DNA of 64,000 nt from Alistipes sp. (GTDB taxonomy: Bacteria > Bacteroidota > Bacteroidia > Bacteroidales > Rikenellaceae): contig JAGBVG010000006.1 of assembly GCA_017630455.1 (NCBI GenBank), positions 1-64,000 of the forward strand. Direction: 5' to 3'. Below the pieces are notes generated by a model. It was not told the DNA's origin and did no database searches. It saw only the letters and a program-made list of their open reading frames with translations. Shown here piece after piece: positions 1 to 8,807 of this stretch. Each line of letters begins with the position of its first letter. Position 1 is the first letter of the stretch. The position numbers and the translations under genes are program-made.

Positions 1-9
1 AAATTGTAG

Positions 10-17
10 TACCTTTG
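10..17 (+). promoter_or_regulatory. -7 box of the tRNA-Arg promoter
   Basis: TACCTTTG matches the Bacteroidota -7 consensus TAnnTTTG and lies 21 nt before the tRNA. The bases from the -7 box into the start region (TACCTTTGCACTCGCAATC) recur at 54441 before tRNA-Asn, so this looks like a shared strong stable-RNA promoter. The -33 element falls outside the window. Confidence 0.7.
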
Positions 18-38
18 CACTCGCAATCACAAAGCAAT

Positions 39-112
39 GGCTCCGTAGCTCAACTGAATAGAGTACTTGACTACGGATCAAGCGGTTCCAGGTTTGAATC
101 CTGGCGGAGTCA
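39..112 (+). tRNA. tRNA-Arg (anticodon ACG)
   Basis: A full cloverleaf can be drawn by hand. The acceptor arm is GGCTCCG with CGGAGTC (one G-T pair), the D stem GCTC/GAGT, and the anticodon stem CTTGA/TCAAG around loop CTACGGA, giving anticodon ACG at 73-75. The T stem is CCAGG/CCTGG around TTTGAAT. The discriminator base is A and CCA is not encoded. ACG (read as inosine in bacteria) decodes CGN arginine codons. Confidence 0.95.
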
Positions 113-114
113 CA

Positions 115-149
115 AAGCGGTAATCGAAAGGTTACCGCTTAATTTTTTT
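115..149 (+). terminator. Intrinsic terminator of tRNA-Arg
   Basis: A 9-bp stem AAGCGGTAA/TTACCGCTT closes an 8-nt loop and is followed by AATTTTTTTA. It starts three bases after the tRNA, so the tRNA is probably a single-gene transcript. Confidence 0.85.
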
Positions 150-205
150 ATATAGCCCACCCGCTACGTGGAGGGAGGGGTCAGCAGATTTACCCACATA
201 AAATG

Positions 206-242
206 ATAATGATGCAAGGGGCTATACCCCTTGCATCATTAT
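206..242 (-). terminator. Terminator hairpin after trmD
   Basis: A perfect 16-bp stem (left arm ends GCAAGGGG, right arm begins CCCCTTGC) surrounds a 5-nt loop. It lies about 65 nt past the trmD stop. On the minus strand it runs into CATTTTATG, a modest T-rich tail. It probably ends the long minus-strand operon. Confidence 0.7.
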
Positions 243-307
243 TATGTTCTTAGCGCGCGCCTCGCGACATTTAGCCCGATTATAACACACTCCCGAGCGT
301 TGCTACC

Positions 308-985
308 CTACTCCTCCAAGAGATCGGGACGCAGAGCCTTGGTGCGCGTGTAGGCCTGCTCCTCCTGCCACTTCTCTATCTCGGCGAAGTTACCCGAGAG
401 AAGCACATCCGGCACCTTCCATCCATTAAACTCCGAAGGGCGCGTATAGACTGGCGGCGCAAGAAGATTATCCTGGAAGCAGTCTGTGAGTGCCGAGGCC
501 TCGTCGCCAATAGCACCAGGGATGATACGCACCACCGAGTCGGCAATGACACACGCCGCAAGCTCTCCGCCCGTAAGGACATAGTCGCCGATAGAGATCT
601 CGCGTGTGATAAGGTGCTCGCGGATGCGGTAGTCGATACCCTTGTAGTGTCCGCAGAGGATGATGATATTGTTCATCAGCGACAGGCGGTTTGCCTCGCG
701 CTGGTTGTAGGTGATACCATCAGGCGAGGTGTAGATAATCTCGTCGTAGTCGCGCTCCGACTTCAGCTTCTCGATGCAGCGGAACACAGGCTCAATCTTC
801 ATCACCATACCCGCCTCGCCACCGAAGGGATAGTCATCCACGGTGCGACGCTTGTCATCGGTGTAGTCGCGAAGGTTGTGAACGTAAATCTCGGCGTGTC
901 CCGACTCCTGCGCACGCTTGAGAATAGACTCATTCAGCGGCGAAGCCAACAGCTCAGGGACAACGGTAATAATATCTATGCGCAT
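308..985 (-). CDS. trmD: tRNA (guanine-N1)-methyltransferase TrmD
   Basis: Transfers a methyl group from S-adenosylmethionine to N1 of G37 in tRNAs with G at position 36, preventing +1 frameshifting; cytoplasmic and usually essential. The protein is 225 residues, normal for the family. It starts [12 protein letters not shown], has the CGHYKGID motif at about 111-118 and the SAM-binding trefoil-knot segment [13 protein letters not shown] at about 131-143. It is the last gene of a minus-strand run and starts 4 nt after the stop of the metallo-hydrolase gene, so they are likely co-transcribed. A strong hairpin follows. In many bacteria trmD sits with rpsP, rimM and rplS; here that context is absent. 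Confidence 0.97.
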   Translation of the reverse strand: MRIDIITVVPELLASPLNESILKRAQESGHAEIYVHNLRDYTDDKRRTVDDYPFGGEAGMVMKIEPVFRCIEKLKSERDYDEIIYTSPDGITYNQREANRLSLMNNIIILCGHYKGIDYRIREHLITREISIGDYVLTGGELAACVIADSVVRIIPGAIGDEASALTDCFQDNLLAPPVYTRPSEFNGWKVPDVLLSGNFAEIEKWQEEQAYTRTKALRPDLLEE

Positions 986-988
986 AGC

Positions 989-1654
989 CTAACCCTTGTA
1001 GTTAATCTCGTTATTCAGCACCTCGACAATAAAGGGATTGTAGAGGCTCTCGTGGCCAATGGTAGACTCCGCCTCGTGGCCTGGATAGATGGTGACATCG
1101 TCACCCAAAGGCATAATCTCCTCGAGGATAGACTTCATAATCCACGAATAGTCGCCACCTGGAAGGTCGGTGCGTCCGATGCTCTCGCGGAAGAGCGTGT
1201 CACCAGTGAAGAGAGCCTTAGCCTCCTCGTTGTAGAGCACCACGTGGCCAGGCGTATGGCCCGGAGTCTTAATCACACGCAGGTGCGTATTACCGAACTC
1301 TATCTCCGACAACGTGTCGAGGTCGACATCCACTGCTGGCACCTCGTTGCAGCTGAGGCCGTATACCACACCTCCCGATGTGCTGTCGATGAGAAACTGA
1401 TCCTTTGTCGAGCAGGCGAACTTCGCACCATACCTCTCCTTGAGCCACATCACACCCTGTGTATGGTCGAAGTGTCCGTGGGTATTAACCGCCATTACAG
1501 GCCTAAGACCGCGTGACTCGATCATCTCCTCGAGGATGCGATTCTCACCATCCTTCATATTTCCTGCGTCGATGACAATAGCCTCCTTGCTATCGTCCCA
1601 TACCAAATATGTATTCTCCCTGAAAGGGTTGAAAACAACTCTCTTAATCTCCAT
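989..1654 (-). CDS. Metallo-beta-lactamase fold hydrolase (glyoxalase II-like)
   Basis: Predicted cytoplasmic binuclear metal hydrolase of the glyoxalase II/YcbL type; the true substrate cannot be read from sequence. The metal site is intact: THGHFDH at 58-64, a histidine in TPGHTPGH at about 133, the bridging aspartate in FTGDTLF at about 152, and a late histidine in YPGHE at about 193. Length (221 residues) fits the short YcbL-like hydrolases, which lack the C-terminal glutathione-binding domain of classical glyoxalase II. It lies between a small DUF1573 gene and trmD with short gaps, suggesting an operon. No signal peptide is seen. Confidence 0.9.
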   Translation of the reverse strand: MEIKRVVFNPFRENTYLVWDDSKEAIVIDAGNMKDGENRILEEMIESRGLRPVMAVNTHGHFDHTQGVMWLKERYGAKFACSTKDQFLIDSTSGGVVYGLSCNEVPAVDVDLDTLSEIEFGNTHLRVIKTPGHTPGHVVLYNEEAKALFTGDTLFRESIGRTDLPGGDYSWIMKSILEEIMPLGDDVTIYPGHEAESTIGHESLYNPFIVEVLNNEINYKG

Positions 1655-1665
1655 ATCTCTTTGTG

Positions 1666-2052
1666 TTAGTTCTTAATTTCTGCTTTTAAAGTTATATGCT
1701 TCACGCCGCTGCGTGCCGTGGAGTAGACCTTAAGCACACGGTAGAACATACCCTCAGGGGCCTTGGCAGGATCCATAGTGATGGTCATCGAGCCTCGCTC
1801 CCCAGGCATCAGCTTCTCGCGGCTATGCTTCACCGTTGTGCAGCTACACGACGTGGCAACCTCCGTGACAACAAGGGGCAGATCACCCGTATTGCTATAC
1901 GAAAGGTGGACAATCTGCTTATCATCCTCCTGCGACAACACGCCGAGGTCGATAACATTTGTCTGAAGCTCTATCTCTGCGCCCTCGGGCGTCGCGGCAC
2001 TCACCACAAAGGGCAGCACCATCGAGAGCATTAATAGTTGAAACCATCTCAT
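1666..2052 (-). CDS. Small exported DUF1573 protein
   Basis: DUF1573 proteins are common in Bacteroidota envelopes; their function is not established. The product has an N-terminal signal sequence (MRWFQLLMLSMVLPFVVSA) and one Ig-like DUF1573 domain with the typical CSCT motif followed by a GERGSMTITMDP segment. The start is ambiguous: a GTG overlaps the upstream tonB stop codon (TAGTGGGTATG), and an ATG lies two codons further in. The ATG is chosen because it gives a cleaner signal peptide and 128 residues. It directly follows the TonB gene, so translational coupling is likely. A larger DUF1573 protein lies at 53156-54253. Confidence 0.8.
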   Translation of the reverse strand: MRWFQLLMLSMVLPFVVSAATPEGAEIELQTNVIDLGVLSQEDDKQIVHLSYSNTGDLPLVVTEVATSCSCTTVKHSREKLMPGERGSMTITMDPAKAPEGMFYRVLKVYSTARSGVKHITLKAEIKN

Positions 2053-2057
2053 ACCCA

Positions 2058-2765
2058 CTACTGCAACTTAAAGTCGTATGTTATACGTCCACCCTGTGCC
2101 GTGCGCTGGCTCGGCTTAAACTTAGCCTTGAGGGCCGCCTCGACAGCCAAACGGCGTAACGTCTCATCCGAAGTTGTCGTACCCACGAGGTCAACCTTTG
2201 CCGAGACTACATTTCCCGCGCTGTCGATAGTCACGTAGACCACCACACGTCCCGCAGTATTGAAGCTCTTGTTAGGCTTCGGAAGTCCCTCGCGCAAGCC
2301 TCTACCCTGGAGTCCCGCATCGAGCTGATCACTACCCTGAAGGTTATAACCCTCGCCATCACCCTTACTCGTCTCCTCCTCACCCTCGGGCGCAAGACGA
2401 TTACCCGCAGGCGTCTTCTCTGCATTTCCCGCTACGGGCTTGAAGAGCGCATTAGGGTTTATGGTCTGCGTCGCCTCCTGCTTACCCTGAGTCTCGACAC
2501 TCTGCTCCTTAACAGACTCACGTGTATGCGCAGGAGCATAATCCGCGCGCACCGTCTGCGGCTTTGTTTCCTGCACCACCTGCTTCGGAGGCTCGAGCGG
2601 CTCCTCCTCGATGAATTGGATCTCGAGCGGCGGTTCCTGAAGCTCCAGAACGCGCACATCAATGGTCACAAGACCCAGCAGCAACGCTCCAACAGCCATA
2701 ATAACGACTGTGGCGATGGCAGCATAGAGGCGCGACGTATGGTCTATAGGATCGTAGTAATTCAT
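2058..2765 (-). CDS. tonB: TonB-family energy transducer
   Basis: Links the proton-driven ExbB/ExbD complex in the inner membrane to TonB-dependent receptors in the outer membrane. The 235-residue protein has a short cytoplasmic tip, one membrane segment at about 13-34 (AIATVVIMAVGALLLGLVTI), a Pro/Glu-rich periplasmic stretch beginning EEEPLEPPKQVVQETKPQ, a low-complexity linker, and a C-terminal TonB domain (about 160-235) containing VVVYVTIDSAGNVVSAKV and a terminal YDFKLQ strand. Its start codon touches the stop of the ExbD gene, so it belongs to the exbB-exbD-tonB operon. Which receptors it serves is unknown; Bacteroidota usually carry several TonB paralogues. Confidence 0.9.
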   Translation of the reverse strand: MNYYDPIDHTSRLYAAIATVVIMAVGALLLGLVTIDVRVLELQEPPLEIQFIEEEPLEPPKQVVQETKPQTVRADYAPAHTRESVKEQSVETQGKQEATQTINPNALFKPVAGNAEKTPAGNRLAPEGEEETSKGDGEGYNLQGSDQLDAGLQGRGLREGLPKPNKSFNTAGRVVVYVTIDSAGNVVSAKVDLVGTTTSDETLRRLAVEAALKAKFKPSQRTAQGGRITYDFKLQ

Positions 2766-3202
2766 TATTTCTCCTTGGTGGCAAGCACCATTTTATATTT
2801 CTCCTCGCGCGTGAGGTCGATAATCTCCACAAGTATATCCACCGTAACCTTCTCGTCGCAGCGCAACGAGATGTATGGTTTCTCCTCCTGCGGCACAGCC
2901 TCATACTTGGCATAGTGACCCTTGAGTGCCGCAGCCACATCGCCGAGGTTGGTATATGCCTCGTCGCGGTTGATGATATATTTATATCCCGAGTTGCTAC
3001 TCTTGTCACCCACCACCGAGAGCGCGATGACCGAAGGGTCGCCCTCCTGACTCGATGACGATGGGAGGGTGAGCTTCACGGCATTGTTGGGATTTATGAG
3101 CGTTGTTGCCAAGATGAAGAAGACCAGCAACAGGAAGATAAGGTCGGTCATCGACGACGATGAGAACGACGAATCTACTTTTGAACTTCGCTTGATTGCC
3201 AT
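2765..3202 (-). CDS. exbD: ExbD/TolR-family biopolymer transport protein
   Basis: Forms the proton-conducting inner-membrane complex with ExbB and TonB. The 145-residue protein has a short basic N-terminus (MAIKRSSKVD) and one membrane helix that carries the family aspartate in SSMTDLIFLLLVFFILATTL at about 17-36. A periplasmic domain follows. It lies 7 nt after exbB and touches tonB, giving a compact three-gene operon. TolR is the alternative name for this fold, but the neighbouring TonB favours ExbD. Confidence 0.9.
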   Translation of the reverse strand: MAIKRSSKVDSSFSSSSMTDLIFLLLVFFILATTLINPNNAVKLTLPSSSSQEGDPSVIALSVVGDKSSNSGYKYIINRDEAYTNLGDVAAALKGHYAKYEAVPQEEKPYISLRCDEKVTVDILVEIIDLTREEKYKMVLATKEK

Positions 3203-3209
3203 AGGAACA

Positions 3210-3959
3210 CTACTTTTTTACTGGCTGGTTCAAGATATCCATAAACGCGATAGTCGTAGCCTCCATTCTGAAGATAAGCTTCTCGACACGTGCCACGAGG
3301 TAGTTATGGGCAAAGTAGGCAGGGATACCCACCAACAAACCACCCACGGTAGTAACCATAGCAACGTACATACCCGCCGAGAGCTGCGCCAACTCGATAG
3401 CACCCGACTGATTAGCCGACATATTGATGAAGACCTGCACCATACCTACTACCGTACCCAAGAAACCAATCATAGGCGCACCACCCGAGATAGATGCCAA
3501 CCAAGGGAGTCCCGACTCAAGCTTCGCAACCTCAACGTTTGCTACATTCTCGATAGCGGTCTGGATGTCACCCATAGGGCGTCCGATGCGCTCGATACCC
3601 TTCTCAATCATACGCGCCACAGGGGAGTCGGTACGACGACATAGGTCGATAGCCGCGCCGATATTACCCTCCGAGATATAGTCACGAATGCGGTTCATAA
3701 AGTTGTTGTCGAGGCGAGTGGCCTTGCGGATGGCGATAAAACGCTCCACGAAGATGAATATCATCACCGCAGCCAAAAGTACAAGCACCCACATCATCCA
3801 GCCTCCGCTCATAAACAGATCCCAGAAGCCGATAGAGAGGTTCTCAGGAACTGCTGTGCTCTGCTCGGCCATCTCGGCCATAGTTAGCGAGTCGATAGGT
3901 GTCTTCGTAAGTTCTGCCGCTGTCTCCACAGTGGCTGTAGCAGTTAGAATGTTGATCAT
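3210..3959 (-). CDS. exbB: MotA/TolQ/ExbB proton channel protein
   Basis: Inner-membrane channel subunit of the ExbBD energy module. The 249 residues include a long N-terminal stretch, a first helix at about 52-72 (GWMMWVLVLLAAVMIFIFVE), and two further helices with the family patterns GLPWLASISGGAPMIGFLGT and MVTTVGGLLVGIPAYFAHN. The order exbB-exbD-tonB on the minus strand is typical of Bacteroidota. About 120 nt of AT-rich DNA with no clear terminator separates it from tamB upstream, so read-through from tamB is possible. Confidence 0.92.
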   Translation of the reverse strand: MINILTATATVETAAELTKTPIDSLTMAEMAEQSTAVPENLSIGFWDLFMSGGWMMWVLVLLAAVMIFIFVERFIAIRKATRLDNNFMNRIRDYISEGNIGAAIDLCRRTDSPVARMIEKGIERIGRPMGDIQTAIENVANVEVAKLESGLPWLASISGGAPMIGFLGTVVGMVQVFINMSANQSGAIELAQLSAGMYVAMVTTVGGLLVGIPAYFAHNYLVARVEKLIFRMEATTIAFMDILNQPVKK

Positions 3960-4079
3960 AGTTTGTTAATCGTTTAGTTATTAATTATTCTATATTTTTC
4001 TTATTTATCTCGTCTGTTTACTTATCTCGTCCGTCTAATCTCTTGTGTTTTATTTGCCCACCTCGTCATTTGAGGAGTA

Positions 4080-7000
4080 TCACTGCTGGCCGCTTGTCTT
4101 TTCACTCTTTCGCTCCTGACGCTGCTTCTTGCGATAGTCGCGATACTCCTTGTGCGTGAGTACACGACCCATATTATCGCGATGCACAAAGCGGTTCTTG
4201 AAGTTCTGACCAAGCTCCTTAAACGTATTGAAACTCTCACCATAGTAGAGTCCCACGCCCGACTCCTGCATACCCTGGTTCTCGCCGTAGCGATCCACAG
4301 TCTGCGAGAAGCCCTTGAAGCGAAGCGTGCCATCGCGATCTATGAGCCACGTAATGAACGCCTCACCCACAAAATTCGAAGCCCTGCCCGTTGCCTGCAG
4401 CGACTGATCGGAGAGGTAACCACCCTCAAACTCCACAATCAGGCGGTCGTTGAACCAGCTCTTCGAGAAGCCGAAATCGACCTCATCACCCGAGAGCTCC
4501 GTGCGCGGACGGTAGCGAAGCACGATGTTGTAGTTATCACCCGAGAGCCAGTTGCTGAGCTGGTTGGAGATAAGCTCGAAACCTGTAGTTGCAGAGAGCG
4601 ACGCAGCACCTACAGCCGCGGTATCCTCCGCCGTGAAGCAGTTTGCCGCAAGAAGCCAGAACATCTGCGTGGCGATAGCCTGCTGGTCGTTGAGCGTCGA
4701 TTGTATCACAGCCTGGATCTCCGGCGCGACATTCGGAACCTTTACGTCGAAGGTCACCGTAGGCGACATAAGATCGTCGGTGAGCATAATATAACACTCC
4801 ACAGGCACAGCACGCGAGGTGTCGATACCCTGCACCGAGGTACCCAGAAGTGGACGCAGCGACGCCTTGGTGTTATACACTGCATTGATATTTAGTATCG
4901 CACCCATAGGATCGCCATCCCAATGTATCGACGAACCTGGCTCGACGGTGAAGAGCTTATTGAGGATATTCTGCAGCGTGAAGAGGTATGTTCCCTCGGT
5001 GATCTGCACATCGCCACGCATCTCGAAGATGTTTGCCTTAGGCACAATGTGCATCGTGAGCTGTCCCATACCCCTGCCCTTGATCACATCGCCAACCGTA
5101 GGATCGATAACCAGCTGCATCTCGATATTTGGCAACACGTTGAGCGACAAATCTATATCCATCATTCCCGCCGAGGTGTTTTCGGCACGTTGCTGACGAT
5201 CATACTCCATAATGCGGCGTGTGAGGAATGCCGTGGTGTCGGCCTTATTCTGCTTCGCCTCGCGGAACTGGACAAAGTCGGCATACGACACATCCTCCTT
5301 ACCCGACAGAGGCATAAAGAATGTGGAGTTCTCGGCACTCGTACCATCTATATCCATCTGCACACCTCGCCTATCGCCCTTGAACGTAGCCTCACCCGAG
5401 GCATAGACGTGACCATAGAAGAGGTCGTTATCCTTAGCCGTGGTGTTGAGAACCAACATCTTATTTACATCAATGCCGATGTTGTAGGTTATGTTCGAGA
5501 GTCTGTTGAGATCGACATCCATCGAGTAGTGACCCACGTTATTCTCAGGGTCGTAGAGCACAATCTTATTAGCACGGATGTGGTTATCCTTGATCGTGAG
5601 CTTTGCCTGTGGCGCGGTGTATCGCACATTCATATAGTCGACCGTCACACCGATATTATCAACCACAGCCTCACCCTCGAGCTGCGCGCGCTCGGCATTA
5701 CCACGCACCGTAGCCTCCACCTTTGCGCTACCCTCTATATCCGAGATTATGCCGCTGAGGAATGGCGAGATGAGACTCAGCTGCACGCCATCCATCTTTG
5801 CTCGTGCATAGTAACGCGAACCCTGCGGCTGGTAGTATCCGCGGATCACAGTATCGCGGCTGCCACGGTCACGAATGATGACACGCGCACGGTTGGCCTC
5901 AAAGTCCCAATTCGATATCACCTCCTGCGCAGGAATCGCGATGTCGTTCACCTTCAGGCCATCTACATCGATAGCCGCCTCAACTTCCGGAGTACCGAGT
6001 GCCGCCTTTACCGAAGCATAACCGTTGGTGTAACCACTGATATTATAACCCCAGCGGCCGAGAATCGCCGATATAGGCGAGATATCGAAGTTGTCGAGCG
6101 TAAGACGTATCGAATCACTCAGCTGGCGCGATGCCACACCGTCGATGATCATCTGCTGATCAGGGCGCGCGATATGCAACTCACGGATATGTATACGCGA
6201 CGAGTCGATATCTATACCTCGCGAGTAGAGTTTCCACTGCTGCGTGTCGTTTGTATAGTGTGACGGCGTGATGTCGATGTGCATAGAGCATCGGCGACTC
6301 CTTTCGTTGTAGTTGAACTGCGCACTGAGGCCCAACATCGCCGAGCTATTACCATCAGGCTGTCGGAATCCCGCGGTGAGAGATATTCGATTTTCGCGCG
6401 CACCACCCACGATATTGAAGCGCGGCATAAGCATTCGCGAGTTGAAATATACGGCATCCGACTTTACACGCACCGACAGCGAATCACGGCTATTATTGTT
6501 AACGTTTAACTCCGCATTCGAGAGTATGATTCCGTCATACTCCACGCCCTCCGACGAACCTCTTAGCGTGAGGTTGTTGCTCTTAGGGTTAAACACCAAT
6601 CCCAGCTCCGTATCTGGCGCCATAAGCAGTTTGCCATCAATAGCACCGAGCAGCGAGTTGATGCTCTCGCCCGCCTCAATGGTAAGCACAGTATAATCTG
6701 TCGGAGAGTTCACCGTCGTAGTGGCTGCGCTATGACCCTTAGTATTGTTGTAGAGCAACGGCACGTATGTCATAAGCGAATTGTAGAGATAGTCGCCAAC
6801 CTCCTTATATGAAGAGTGGCTATTATAGCCGAGCGACAGGAACTCCGACTCGAGCATAACGGCCTTATGCGCCCCGTCGCTCTCGGTCTCCACACGCACC
6901 AAATCGGTATATAGCTCACCACCAGGATAGATATAACTTGCATCGGCGATGCTAATATAGCCGCTGGCATTCTCCACAAGCTGACCGTGAATATCCACAC

Positions 7001-8651
7001 CGATATTGGCACTAAGCAACGAGGTGGTATCTCGGCGATTGATGCCTATGGCATAGAGATCGGCGCGCTTAAGATCCATCGAGAGGGCGTAGGCAGGCTC
7101 CGCGCTCTCCATATCGACATTAGCAAAGAGGTCAAACTCAAGATTCGGATCTGCCGCCGCAACCTCAGCATAATACCTCCTGCCGCTGATGTTTCCGCGA
7201 CCCTCGATCTCCGAGTAGCGATATGCTCCCATCTCGACACCCGACACCGACACACCGACATCGGCTACGACACCGCCCGTATCTGCACCACCAACCGAGC
7301 CATTTACCGTAACAGCAGAGCTGAGGCGATGCAGAGCCTTGATATCTAACAGCGAGCCGATATCGAGGTTATCGCTCTTCGCGCTTCCACTAAGGTCGTA
7401 ACGACCATCCTTGTTGCGACTAAGCGACACATCGGCAGAGAAAGCACCCTCCGCCGTAGCTATATTTCCCACAGCACGAAAGGCATCCATACGTCCTCCG
7501 AACGTGAGGCGCGCATCGGCCCACCTCATATTTTCGATTATGCGATTAGCAACCTCTGGTAGCGGACTTTTCAGAATATTTCCCAAAATCTCCTCCACAT
7601 CGCCACTATCGGCATAGAGTCGCTCGATACCTACGATATATTTCGACACCCTCCAGTCGGGAAGTCCCACGATGCGGAAGCGGCCACTTGCCACACTCTG
7701 CGAGCCTATGGTTGCGTGGTTAATCTCTCCGCGCAGGTCACGCACCACACCCTCGAACGAGGCATCTATATTCGATACCTCTGTATTCCAATCTCTCAAC
7801 GCCGGAGCGAAATAGCCGAGGTCGGAGGTGGCGATATGGCTCTCCTTGATAATTCCCGACATATTGACCTTGTCGATATACTCTTTATACACATCCCAGT
7901 CCTCACCTTTAATCACAAACTCAGGCACAGAGATGTAGGATGCAGGGGTCTGCGCAACAAAATCATCGAAGCGTATCTCACCAAAATCCACCGAGAAGCG
8001 TGTGGTGAGATTCGATATCACGAAGCCACTACGCTCCACAGCACTGAGGCTCTCGATATCCGACCACACCCTACTACCCATAATCGAGAAGTCGCGCAGA
8101 TGTGCCTTAACATCGCTAATACGCATATCAAAGTAATCTACGCCATACTCGGGATTTTGAGGATTGAGGCGCTTGTAACGGAACTCCAGACCCTCGCCCT
8201 CGATCTCGCTGATTACCATCCTAAAGTTATTCTTACCATTCGGATTCTGGAGCTTGTGGACTATGGGTCGTATATTTAGATCGCCATCCTGCAGCTCCTT
8301 GAGGTTGAAGAATCCATCCTCGGCCCTCGCCCAGCGGATAACGAGACCATCCTCGGGGATATTAAGACTACCAAGTCGCGCCGCAGCACGGTCGACATAG
8401 AGCAGCGTATCCTGCTCGTGATCCTCCACAAGGAAGCCCTCGACACGAACGCGCGAGAAGAGATCGAGATCGATGCGACGCATAGAGACCTTCGTACCGA
8501 GATACTCCGTTGCGAAGTCGGCGGCGCGCCTAACAATGACATTCTGCACACCCTCCACATTCAGCACAAGAGTGGTGGCAATAGGTAAAAATATCGATAA
8601 CAATATGATTACCGATACCACCTTTGCCAATATTTTTATAACTTTGCGCAT
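4080..8651 (-). CDS. tamB: TamB-like translocation and assembly protein (DUF490)
   Basis: Very large (1523 residues) envelope-spanning protein of the AsmA/TamB group. Family members form a long hydrophobic beta groove and are implicated in phospholipid transport or outer-membrane protein assembly. An N-terminal membrane anchor (VVSVIILLSIFLPIATTLVL, about 12-31) precedes more than 1200 residues of repetitive beta-strand-rich sequence. The C-terminal 250 residues hold the DUF490 segment, including GDVQITEGTYLFTLQNILNK and a late FGFSKSWFNDRLIVEFEGGY strand pair. The tail is basic (RKKQRQERKSEKTSGQQ). It is transcribed away from tsaD, with a good -7 box at 8697-8704. Its own TamA partner is not in the window. 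Confidence 0.88.
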   Translation of the reverse strand: MRKVIKILAKVVSVIILLSIFLPIATTLVLNVEGVQNVIVRRAADFATEYLGTKVSMRRIDLDLFSRVRVEGFLVEDHEQDTLLYVDRAAARLGSLNIPEDGLVIRWARAEDGFFNLKELQDGDLNIRPIVHKLQNPNGKNNFRMVISEIEGEGLEFRYKRLNPQNPEYGVDYFDMRISDVKAHLRDFSIMGSRVWSDIESLSAVERSGFVISNLTTRFSVDFGEIRFDDFVAQTPASYISVPEFVIKGEDWDVYKEYIDKVNMSGIIKESHIATSDLGYFAPALRDWNTEVSNIDASFEGVVRDLRGEINHATIGSQSVASGRFRIVGLPDWRVSKYIVGIERLYADSGDVEEILGNILKSPLPEVANRIIENMRWADARLTFGGRMDAFRAVGNIATAEGAFSADVSLSRNKDGRYDLSGSAKSDNLDIGSLLDIKALHRLSSAVTVNGSVGGADTGGVVADVGVSVSGVEMGAYRYSEIEGRGNISGRRYYAEVAAADPNLEFDLFANVDMESAEPAYALSMDLKRADLYAIGINRRDTTSLLSANIGVDIHGQLVENASGYISIADASYIYPGGELYTDLVRVETESDGAHKAVMLESEFLSLGYNSHSSYKEVGDYLYNSLMTYVPLLYNNTKGHSAATTTVNSPTDYTVLTIEAGESINSLLGAIDGKLLMAPDTELGLVFNPKSNNLTLRGSSEGVEYDGIILSNAELNVNNNSRDSLSVRVKSDAVYFNSRMLMPRFNIVGGARENRISLTAGFRQPDGNSSAMLGLSAQFNYNERSRRCSMHIDITPSHYTNDTQQWKLYSRGIDIDSSRIHIRELHIARPDQQMIIDGVASRQLSDSIRLTLDNFDISPISAILGRWGYNISGYTNGYASVKAALGTPEVEAAIDVDGLKVNDIAIPAQEVISNWDFEANRARVIIRDRGSRDTVIRGYYQPQGSRYYARAKMDGVQLSLISPFLSGIISDIEGSAKVEATVRGNAERAQLEGEAVVDNIGVTVDYMNVRYTAPQAKLTIKDNHIRANKIVLYDPENNVGHYSMDVDLNRLSNITYNIGIDVNKMLVLNTTAKDNDLFYGHVYASGEATFKGDRRGVQMDIDGTSAENSTFFMPLSGKEDVSYADFVQFREAKQNKADTTAFLTRRIMEYDRQQRAENTSAGMMDIDLSLNVLPNIEMQLVIDPTVGDVIKGRGMGQLTMHIVPKANIFEMRGDVQITEGTYLFTLQNILNKLFTVEPGSSIHWDGDPMGAILNINAVYNTKASLRPLLGTSVQGIDTSRAVPVECYIMLTDDLMSPTVTFDVKVPNVAPEIQAVIQSTLNDQQAIATQMFWLLAANCFTAEDTAAVGAASLSATTGFELISNQLSNWLSGDNYNIVLRYRPRTELSGDEVDFGFSKSWFNDRLIVEFEGGYLSDQSLQATGRASNFVGEAFITWLIDRDGTLRFKGFSQTVDRYGENQGMQESGVGLYYGESFNTFKELGQNFKNRFVHRDNMGRVLTHKEYRDYRKKQRQERKSEKTSGQQ

Positions 8652-8696
8652 TGAATGTATTGTTTGTTCGTTGTGCAGTTCACTGCAATTAACCTA

Positions 8697-8704
8697 CAAA
8701 TGTA
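8697..8704 (-). promoter_or_regulatory. -7 box of the tamB promoter
   Basis: On the minus strand this reads TACATTTG, a full TAnnTTTG match 46 nt before the tamB ATG. No convincing -33 TTTG lies 19-21 nt upstream. The 8652-8807 gap is divergent with tsaD; no equally good plus-strand box was found. Confidence 0.5.
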
Positions 8705-8807
8705 AGCATTTTTCTATAAAATAGAAAAAAAAGCAGCGAAAAAGAGCCGAAACAGCAGCAGTACAACAGAAAAACGTTGAAAATAAATGAAATAATATAC
8801 TCCGAAT